A stretch of DNA of 64,000 nucleotides from Winogradskyella sp. (lineage in GTDB: Bacteria; Bacteroidota; Bacteroidia; Flavobacteriales; Flavobacteriaceae). Under the pieces are notes generated by a model that saw nothing but the letters and a program-made list of their open reading frames with translations, ran no database searches and had not been told where the DNA came from. The stretch lies in NCBI RefSeq assembly GCF_028282165.1, contig NZ_JANQIM010000048.1:22776-86775 (forward strand). Direction: 5' to 3'. This document shows, one piece after another, positions 41,508 to 48,251 of this stretch (its first letter is position 1; each line of letters begins with the position of its first letter). Made by a program: the position numbers and the translations under genes.

Positions 41508-42644
41508 ATGCATAGATTAAAAATAGTATTAGTTCTTATAACTTCTATATGTATTGGAAATGCTCAGAATTCCTTTATCATTGAAAACGTAAAGCTCTTT
41601 GATGGAGAATCAATCATCGAGTCCGTTTCGGTTAAGGTTGAAGATGGTATTATAAAAGAGGTTTCAAAAACCATTCAACCTACCGATAAGGATGAAGTCA
41701 TAGATGGCAAGGGCAAAACACTCATTCCAGCCTTATCTAACGCCCATGTGCATGCTTGGGCTCCAAACTCATTAACTGAAGCTGCCAAGGCAGGTGTTTT
41801 AAACGTTATGGACATGCACGGTTTGGAAAACTATCAGATCATGTTAAAACAACTAAAAGACTCCACAAATTTTGCAAGGTATTACGTGTCTGGTTATGCC
41901 GCAACAGCACCAGAGGGTCACGGCACACAATATGGTTTTCCTGTACCGACATTAACAAAGCCAGAAGATGCCAAGAAGTTTGTTGAAGATCGGGTTAAGG
42001 CCAATGTAAACTATATTAAGATTATTGTAGAACCATGGCGAAAAACATTGTCTATTGAAATAGTTTCAGAACTCATTAAAGAGGCACACAAGGCTAGAAA
42101 AATTGCTGTAGTTCATGTCAGTAGATTAGAGGATGCTATTGATGTTTTAAGCAAAGATGCTGATGGACTAGTTCATATTTGGAGAGACCAGGAAATGGAT
42201 AAGTCGCAACTAAAACAGTTATCCGAAGAAAAGGATTTTTTTGTAATCCCAACGGTATTAACAATACTAAAGGCTATTGAAAGTTTAGGTGAAGATGCTG
42301 AAACGTATTTGACCAAAAAGCAATTACTTGCCGAAATTAAAAAGCTTCATGACATAGGTATACCCATTCTCGCAGGAACAGATCCACCAAATTTAGGGAT
42401 CAATTACGGTACGGATTTATATGAGGAATTAAAACTTTTAGGGGAATCTGGACTTTCAAATATTGAAGTCCTAAAAGCAGGAACGAGTAATATTACAAAA
42501 GCCTTTGGTTTAGAAAATACAGGATATATAAAAACAGGATTCATTGCAGATTTAATTTTGGTTGATGGTGATGTTACCGAAAATATCAACACCCTTAACA
42601 ACTCTAAAATCATCTGGAAAAACGGTAAAAAAGTAAAACTATGA
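41508..42644 (+). CDS. Secreted amidohydrolase-family enzyme
   Basis: From the ATG at 41508 (MHRLKIVLVLITSICIGNAQ, a signal peptide) 378 residues. TIM-barrel metal-dependent hydrolase features: N-terminal small beta-sandwich (NVKLFDGESIIESVSVKVEDGIIKEV), metal-ligand HVHAW, a putative ligand Lys replacement IIVEPW region, IAVVHVSRLED, DGLVHIW, and GTDPPNLG with the catalytic Asp. The substrate (amide, lactam or similar ring) is unknown. It lies inside the signalling operon between the 2TM genes and the response regulator and overlaps the latter by 4 bp. An earlier in-frame start inside the 2TM gene is not credible because it lacks a signal peptide. Confidence 0.85.
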   Translation: MHRLKIVLVLITSICIGNAQNSFIIENVKLFDGESIIESVSVKVEDGIIKEVSKTIQPTDKDEVIDGKGKTLIPALSNAHVHAWAPNSLTEAAKAGVLNVMDMHGLENYQIMLKQLKDSTNFARYYVSGYAATAPEGHGTQYGFPVPTLTKPEDAKKFVEDRVKANVNYIKIIVEPWRKTLSIEIVSELIKEAHKARKIAVVHVSRLEDAIDVLSKDADGLVHIWRDQEMDKSQLKQLSEEKDFFVIPTVLTILKAIESLGEDAETYLTKKQLLAEIKKLHDIGIPILAGTDPPNLGINYGTDLYEELKLLGESGLSNIEVLKAGTSNITKAFGLENTGYIKTGFIADLILVDGDVTENINTLNNSKIIWKNGKKVKL

Positions 42645-43396
42645 GAACGATTATAATAGAAGACGAAAAACCATCAGCACGGCGATTGCAACGTATGCTC
42701 AAATCCTTTGATGTTGAAGCAGAAACACTTTTGCATTCTGTTGAAGAATCCATAGCTTGGTTTGAAACCAATGAACATCCGGATTTAATCTTTTTGGATA
42801 TTCAGTTGAGTGATGGCCTATCTTTTGAAATTTTTGAAGCTATAGAGATCAATTCGGCAGTGATCTTTACTACAGCCTATGATGAGTATGCTTTACAAGC
42901 GTTTAAACTCAATAGTATAGATTATTTGCTTAAGCCCATTGATGAGGACGAACTTAAAGCCGCAATAAGCCAATATAAAGGCACTACGCAACAACAAAAA
43001 TCCGTTACTTTAGATTTTAACGATATTAAAAAGCTATTGGTGAACCCGATTGAACGTGAATATAAAAAACGATTTTCGGTAAAAGTAGGTCAACATTTAA
43101 AGTTGATTAATATTGAAGATATAGAATGTATTTATAGTGAAAACAAAGGCACTTATGTACATACCGTTGAAGGCAGAAATTACCTTTTAGATCAGACGCT
43201 AGACCAGCTAGAGGACGAACTAGAGCCACATATGTTTTACAGAATCAGTAGAAAGTTTTATGTTAATATCAATGCCATAAAAGACATTATCAGTTATACC
43301 AACTCCAGACTTCAGATTAAACTGAATCATTATAAGGAACAAGACGTTATTGTGGCAAGAGAGCGGGTAAAAGACTTTAAAAACTGGTTAGAATAA
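42641..43396 (+). CDS. LytTR-family response regulator
   Basis: A 251-residue two-component regulator. Receiver domain 1-118 with acidic pair IIEDEKP, phospho-Asp in DLIFLDIQLSDG, Thr/Ala FTTAYDEYALQAF and Lys in YLLKPID. LytTR DNA-binding domain 145-251 with KRFSVKVGQHLKLINIEDIECIYSENKGTYVHT and FYRISRKFYVNINAI. It is expected to be phosphorylated by the kinase at 39435 and to bind the direct repeats at 38267-38296, which would make the operon autoregulated. Its 3' end overlaps the converging DnaJ-domain gene by 9 bp. Confidence 0.95.
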   Translation: MRTIIIEDEKPSARRLQRMLKSFDVEAETLLHSVEESIAWFETNEHPDLIFLDIQLSDGLSFEIFEAIEINSAVIFTTAYDEYALQAFKLNSIDYLLKPIDEDELKAAISQYKGTTQQQKSVTLDFNDIKKLLVNPIEREYKKRFSVKVGQHLKLINIEDIECIYSENKGTYVHTVEGRNYLLDQTLDQLEDELEPHMFYRISRKFYVNINAIKDIISYTNSRLQIKLNHYKEQDVIVARERVKDFKNWLE

Positions 43397-43813
43397 ATCA
43401 AAGATATCTCCAATACCATCAAGAAGTTCGTCGGTACCAGAAAGAAGACCGTCCAAAAAATCACCATTCAGTAAAAAAATGTCGAGGAGTAAAAGCTCCT
43501 CTAAGCCGATACCTTCATATGTTTTAGACTTCTTTTTGGCCTCTTTTTGCCAATCTTCGTACTGTTGTTTTTGTTCAATAATAACAGGCTTATTCGTAGC
43601 TTCATAGGCTAGCATCTTATCATATTCGCGACGTTTATCTTCGTTTGATAAAATGTCGAAAGCTTCTACAAGTTGTTCAAACTTTTCTTTGGCTTCAGGT
43701 GATGGATTGTTGTCAGGGTGATAAATCGCAATCTCTTTTCTGAAGGCTTTTTTAATGGTTTCTAAATCGGTGGATTGGTCGATATTAAGCAACATGTAAT
43801 AATTAGTAATCAT
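43388..43813 (-). CDS. DnaJ-domain protein
   Basis: A 141-residue protein consisting of a J-domain (residues 1-65: YYMLLNIDQSTDLETIKKAFRKEIAIYHPDNNPSPEAKEKFEQLVEAFDILS) and a short acidic C-terminus (GLEELLLLDIFLLNGDFLDGL). The HPD triad that activates DnaK is present. No Gly/Phe, zinc-finger or substrate-binding domains, so it is a type III J-protein with an unknown client. It lies 9 bp inside the converging regulator. Confidence 0.9.
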   Translation of the reverse strand: MITNYYMLLNIDQSTDLETIKKAFRKEIAIYHPDNNPSPEAKEKFEQLVEAFDILSNEDKRREYDKMLAYEATNKPVIIEQKQQYEDWQKEAKKKSKTYEGIGLEELLLLDIFLLNGDFLDGLLSGTDELLDGIGDIFDLF

Positions 43814-43901
43814 AGCTAAAAATTATACCTATGTGTAATCAATTCTGTCGAAATGTTACAGTTGAGGTGTTATTTATTCAGAATGTGACTGTATTCTAAT
43901 A

Positions 43902-44046
43902 GTCATTTCGAAATGAGTCCCGATAGCTATCGGGATCGGGACGATTGAGAAACCTTTAGGTTCGGCGAGGCTAAATCTTTAGGTTCGGCGATGCTCAATC
44001 TCATACGCTGTTTTTATGAGATGTCTCACACAAGGTTCGACATGAC
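43902..44046. repeat. MITE-like intergenic element, copy 1
   Basis: 145 bp that begins GTCATTTCGAAATGAGTCCC and ends TTCGACATGAC. It carries a CCCGATAGCTATCGGG palindrome, a doubled TTTAGGTTCGGCGA stretch and GAGATGTCTCAC near the end. Two related copies are at 46489-46680 and 56222-56398. No transposase is near. Confidence 0.7.
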
Positions 44047-44071
44047 AACACTTGTCAAAACGCATAACCGA

Positions 44072-45250
44072 TTACACTTTGTCGTTCTCAATCCTGTTGT
44101 CGTCAAATGCAGAGGGTAATAGTTTGGGGATAAACTTTACAAAAAGTGGCAACAGAATCATACCGCCAGGTAGCATAAAAATAGCCAAACTTGGAATGGA
44201 TTTAAAGATATCCAGAAGTTGCGATTGAATCTTTTTCTGTTCTTCATTAGTCAAAGAACGTTGCGTGGACTGTGCTAAAAGCCACATCGCTTCCTTACTT
44301 TCAGAAAGCTCTTTGATCAATCGTTTGCTGTTGCGCTTAATGAGTTTAGAGACGACCTTACTGCTATTATCATAAAAACTTTGGGCTAAGTTCTTAGAGC
44401 GTAAAAATGCTACATCATCCTTATGCTTTGCATAAAAGCGGTTGATATCATCAACAGATTTTGTGATGTCGCTATGATGCAACTTTAAATCTGTTTTCAG
44501 GCGATTTAAAAACTCTCGTTCTTCCTTATCGATTACCTTATCACTCCATGAGGCCATACAGACCAAATCGATGAGGTATAATTTTTCTAGCGGTTCTGTA
44601 ATAAATGAAATGGCATCATTGTAAGACGGCAATTCAGATTTTTTATGGCGAACCGAGTCCTCAAATAGTCGTATAAGATTAGTATCGTATATGGTTTTTT
44701 CAGATTTTACGTCAATGGCAGAGAAGATGATGGTTTCTAAAGCCGATTCAAGATTATTCACATAAGCCCTAATGTTGGTTTCGTCTTTTAAAAAGCGTTG
44801 ATAGCCCAAAATATCTACAAATAATAAGGCATTGATCAAAAAATAATTGAAGGTTTTAGTGATAAAATTATCATCGATATTAATGCGTTTGTGAATCATT
44901 TTTTCCAACAAACTATCCGACGATTTATCACCAAATAATTCATCAAAAAAGGAACGTCTTTTATTGCTTATCGCTTTGTAAAATCTAATAAGGCTATCCG
45001 TAAGGTTTTCTTGGCACTTTTCATTTTCGTGAATAAAATAGTAGGTGACCAATAAATTGATCTTGCAACGTTCTTCATCCGTAAAATCAAAGGGTTTTGC
45101 AATGTCTAATATCACACTGACATTGCTTCCGTAAATGAATCCTGTTTGTTTTAGTCTATTGTAAAACTGCGAAGTTTCCATCTGAGCACAAGATGTTTCA
45201 GAAACCTCTACAAGTAGTTTTTTTATCCAGCCGCTAGCCGAAGGATTCAT
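44072..45250 (-). CDS. LETM1-related membrane-associated protein
   Basis: A 392-residue, mostly helical protein with a C-terminal hydrophobic stretch IPSLAIFMLPGGMILLPLFVKFIPKLLPSAF, which resembles the membrane-linked part of LETM1. A TerB-like acidic block (DKVIDKEEREFLNRLKTDLKL) is visible near residue 240. Bacteroidota have a family named LETM1-related biofilm-associated protein, and this gene fits it; the function is not established and the name rests on family memory. Monocistronic. Confidence 0.75.
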   Translation of the reverse strand: MNPSASGWIKKLLVEVSETSCAQMETSQFYNRLKQTGFIYGSNVSVILDIAKPFDFTDEERCKINLLVTYYFIHENEKCQENLTDSLIRFYKAISNKRRSFFDELFGDKSSDSLLEKMIHKRINIDDNFITKTFNYFLINALLFVDILGYQRFLKDETNIRAYVNNLESALETIIFSAIDVKSEKTIYDTNLIRLFEDSVRHKKSELPSYNDAISFITEPLEKLYLIDLVCMASWSDKVIDKEEREFLNRLKTDLKLHHSDITKSVDDINRFYAKHKDDVAFLRSKNLAQSFYDNSSKVVSKLIKRNSKRLIKELSESKEAMWLLAQSTQRSLTNEEQKKIQSQLLDIFKSIPSLAIFMLPGGMILLPLFVKFIPKLLPSAFDDNRIENDKV

Positions 45251-45293
45251 AGTTAGAAATTATACCATAAAGATAGACTTTATCTCTAAACTT

Positions 45294-46208
45294 TCAGTTA
45301 AATGTTTTTCTAAACTCTAAAGGCGACATCTCTGTTTTACTCTTAAACAATTTGGTAAAAGACGCTGGTTGCTCAAAACCAAGGTTATAGGCAATTTCGC
45401 TGATGGATAAGGTCGTTGTTGATAATTGTGTTTTTGCTTTTTCAATCAGTTTTTGATGGATGTGCTGTTGCGTGCTCATACCCGTTAAGGACTTTAGCAT
45501 ACTGCTCAAATAATTAGGTGATAAATTAAGGTTGTCTGCCACCCATTGTACGGTCGGTAAGCCTCTGTCGATTAAGGATTCATCTTTAAAATACCCTTTT
45601 AAAAGGGTTTCTAGATCGTTAAGGATTTTATGATTCACAATCTTTCGGGTAATGAATTGCCGTTCATAAAACCGTTCGGCATAATTGAGCAAAAGTTCAA
45701 TTTGGGAGATGATGATATTTTGACTGAATTTATCGATGTTCGATTGGTATTCGCGTTGAATGTTTTGAAGTAAGTTGCCCATCATCATTTCCTCTTTTTC
45801 GGACAAAAACAAGGCTTCATTGATGCCATAACCGAAGAACTCATAGCGTTGCACTTTTTCGGCTAAAATGGTATTCCACATAAAATCTGGGTGAATCAAT
45901 AGTAACCAACCCGAAGGGGTGTGGCCAACATTAGGATTGTTGCCTACGCTCAGCACTTGGTTGGGTGCAATAAAGGTCATGACGCCCTCATCGAAATCAT
46001 ATTCCTGTTGGCCGTAGAAAAATTTATAGGGAATATTGCGTTTAAGACCTATAACATAATAATCTTGCGTCCAGGTCATGTTGCTAATACCATCTATGTA
46101 GCGTACTTTAGAATAATCGACCAAGCTAATTAATGGATGTTCTGGCGCTGGCAATTGGGCCAGTTTATGGTAGTCACCTACTTTTTTTAAACGTGTGATG
46201 TGTTTCAT
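45294..46208 (-). CDS. AraC-family transcriptional regulator
   Basis: A 304-residue regulator with an N-terminal cupin-like domain (about 1-190) and a C-terminal double HTH (about 205-304: VQWVADNLNLSPNYLSSMLKSLTGMSTQQHIH and ISEIAYNLGFEQPASFTKLFKSKTEMSPLEFRKTF). The same strand carries an SDR gene upstream with a 530-bp gap filled by repeats, so a link to that gene is possible but not shown. Ligand unknown. Confidence 0.92.
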   Translation of the reverse strand: MKHITRLKKVGDYHKLAQLPAPEHPLISLVDYSKVRYIDGISNMTWTQDYYVIGLKRNIPYKFFYGQQEYDFDEGVMTFIAPNQVLSVGNNPNVGHTPSGWLLLIHPDFMWNTILAEKVQRYEFFGYGINEALFLSEKEEMMMGNLLQNIQREYQSNIDKFSQNIIISQIELLLNYAERFYERQFITRKIVNHKILNDLETLLKGYFKDESLIDRGLPTVQWVADNLNLSPNYLSSMLKSLTGMSTQQHIHQKLIEKAKTQLSTTTLSISEIAYNLGFEQPASFTKLFKSKTEMSPLEFRKTFN

Positions 46209-46225
46209 GATATGTTATTGATATT

Positions 46226-46425
46226 TGTCACTTCGAGTATCCTGACTGTGATTACTGAGCTTGCCTGTGCTAAACGTGTCACATTGAGCGTGTCACATTG
46301 AGTGCAGTCGAAATGCAGTCGAAGCATCGAAGAGTAACGTCAGGATGTACCGAAAATAAGAAATTTAGTTGAACAAGACTTCTCGATACGTCCCAACGCT
46401 TCACGTTGGAACACTCGAAGTGACA
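46226..46425. repeat. 200-bp element with 13-bp terminal inverted repeats
   Basis: TGTCACTTCGAGT (46226-46238) and ACTCGAAGTGACA (46413-46425) are perfect inverted repeats. Inside are a doubled GTGTCACATTGAG, GCAGTCGAA repeats and a CCAACG-CTTCA-CGTTGG hairpin. It codes for nothing. One end-only remnant (ACTCGAAGTGACA) is near 56163. Confidence 0.7.
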
Positions 46426-46488
46426 GCAATTTAGTATTATTTTAAATTTAATAAAAAGAACAGAGATGTCTGAAAGGTATTCCCCTAT

Positions 46489-46680
46489 GTCATTTCGAAA
46501 TGAGTCCCGATAGCTATCGGGACGATTGAGAAATCTGTAGGTTCGGCGAAGCTAAATCTTTAAATTCTGTGACGCAAAGCCGTTAGACTTAGCGTAGCCA
46601 AATCGTATGATTCTTCTTTATGCTATTTTATGAGATGTCTCACTGCCTGCACTGAGCGTCGACGAAGTGTTCGACATGAC
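46489..46680. repeat. MITE-like intergenic element, copy 2
   Basis: 192 bp with the same ends as copy 1 (GTCATTTCGAAATGAGTCCC and TTCGACATGAC), CCCGATAGCTATCGGG and GAGATGTCTCAC. The interior has diverged and has an insert containing GACTTAGCGTAG. It and the 200-bp element together fill the gap between the AraC and SDR genes (46209-46739). Confidence 0.7.
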
Positions 46681-46739
46681 TTCGTTTATCGGAAGTTACA
46701 GCAGCGAAAACTTTTCAGATATCCTTGTTCTTCATTAGC

Positions 46740-47495
46740 TTACACTAACATACCACCAGACACTTCTATACGTTGTCCATTGATCCAACCAGCATTATCC
46801 GAACATAAAAAGGCAACGACACCTCCTATGTCCTCAGCTTCGCCTACACGACCTAAAGCGGTGACACTGGCTATCATTTTAACCTTGTCTTCCTGTTTGT
46901 TGCTGCCACCTGCAAAATCAGTTGCAATGGCTCCTGGTGCTACTGTGTTGGCCGTGATTTTTCTGTCGCCTAGCTCTTTAGCCAAATAACGTGTAAAGAC
47001 CTCAATGGCGCCTTTCATAACGGCATAAGCAGACATACCTGGCAAGCTAAAACGTGCCAAACCGCTCGAAATGTTAATGATACGACCACCAGTATTTAAA
47101 AACGGTAATGCGGCTTGTGTCATAAAGTACACACTTTTAAGATGCACGTTCATCATTTCATTAAACTGATCTTCCGTAGTATGCGCCACCATATTAAAAG
47201 TGCCAGTTCCTGCATTGTTGATCAAATAATCGAAGTTTGGGCTATCGTTTTTTTCTTTAAGATAGTTGGTTGCACTCTGCATAAACGCTTGTCCACTTTT
47301 GTGGTCGTTCCCATCGAAAGGAAAGGCTTTGGCATCTTGCCCCAAGGCCTTAATCTCACTGATGACGTCTTCTGCTTTTGTGGTATTACTGTAATACGAA
47401 AATATAATATCCACTCCTTCTCTGGCGAGGCTAATCGCCATGTCTTTGCCCAGTCCACGACTGCCTCCTGTAATAATTGCTGTTTTTGTATTCAT
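46740..47495 (-). CDS. Short-chain dehydrogenase/reductase (SDR)
   Basis: A 251-residue classical SDR. NAD(P)-binding TGGSRGLGKD (about 10-19), NNAGTGTF, catalytic Ser in IINISSGLA and YAVMK (Tyr-x3-Lys), then NTVAPGAIATDF and the C-terminal GWINGQRIEVSGGM. The Arg after the first glycine motif favours NADPH. It resembles 3-oxoacyl-ACP-reductase-like oxidoreductases of unknown substrate. It starts 118 bp after the lipoprotein gene on the same strand. Confidence 0.93.
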   Translation of the reverse strand: MNTKTAIITGGSRGLGKDMAISLAREGVDIIFSYYSNTTKAEDVISEIKALGQDAKAFPFDGNDHKSGQAFMQSATNYLKEKNDSPNFDYLINNAGTGTFNMVAHTTEDQFNEMMNVHLKSVYFMTQAALPFLNTGGRIINISSGLARFSLPGMSAYAVMKGAIEVFTRYLAKELGDRKITANTVAPGAIATDFAGGSNKQEDKVKMIASVTALGRVGEAEDIGGVVAFLCSDNAGWINGQRIEVSGGMLV

Positions 47496-47613
47496 GATTA
47501 TAGTATTAAAGATTATGATACAAAGTTGCGATTAAAGCCGCGTTATGATTTTGCCAAATCTACGATTGTGTTGTTTGAATCTATGATGGCTCCAATTTTA
47601 GATAGGGTTTTTT

Positions 47614-48186
47614 CTAATATCGTATTTCTATAGCAAAACCCTCCGTGGATTGCATATTGTCCGATAGCTTACTGTCAGCAACACCAAGGAATAGAAATTG
47701 TGCACCTGCTGGTACCGTAATTTGAATTTGATTTTCGTCAATCCTAAAATCCTCAGGAATATCGGTAACTTGATCTTCTTCAAAGGTATTCTCAGTCACG
47801 TTGTCTGTACCAGCATCAATGGCATCCACAACTCTGTTGAGTTCGCTACTACCGAGTAATAAATTAGATGATGAAAACACACCAGCAGCACTATCCCTGG
47901 TACTTCCTGTTGGACTGTTAATATAAGTACCGATGGTCTTAAGACGTATGACATCACCTGGAGAAATGTTAAGTGAACTAAGATTAACGATAGCCGAATT
48001 TGTGGAGGTGTCCACATCATCGACTCTTAAAAATGTAGCTTGAGCGCCAATAGTAACGTTTTCAGTTAATAGCTGTGGATCATCGGATCCGTCGTCGTCA
48101 TCGCTACAGGCTTGGACACTGAAAAGGATGAGTGCTAAAACGAATACATAATTAATTTGGGAGGGTTTTAGATTTTTTAATAACAT
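47614..48186 (-). CDS. Lipoprotein with PA-IL (LecA)-like beta-sandwich features
   Basis: A 190-residue lipoprotein (signal to lipobox SVQAC, followed by an acidic SDDDDGSDD stretch that in Bacteroidota often marks surface export). The mature part has LNISPGDVIRLKTIGTY and VPAGAQFLFLGVADSKLSDN, which resemble the strands of PA-IL-type galactose-binding lectins. Sugar binding is only a suggestion. No clear partner in the neighbourhood. Confidence 0.7.
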   Translation of the reverse strand: MLLKNLKPSQINYVFVLALILFSVQACSDDDDGSDDPQLLTENVTIGAQATFLRVDDVDTSTNSAIVNLSSLNISPGDVIRLKTIGTYINSPTGSTRDSAAGVFSSSNLLLGSSELNRVVDAIDAGTDNVTENTFEEDQVTDIPEDFRIDENQIQITVPAGAQFLFLGVADSKLSDNMQSTEGFAIEIRY

Positions 48187-48251
48187 AACAATGGATTATA
48201 AACGTTGATTTGGTTAATCATCGTAAAAATCTTGAAATGTCATCGGATATT

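Noticed and set aside
46630..46989. Plus-strand ORF across the repeat element into the SDR gene
   Set aside because: Antisense to the SDR catalytic core and starts in repeat sequence.
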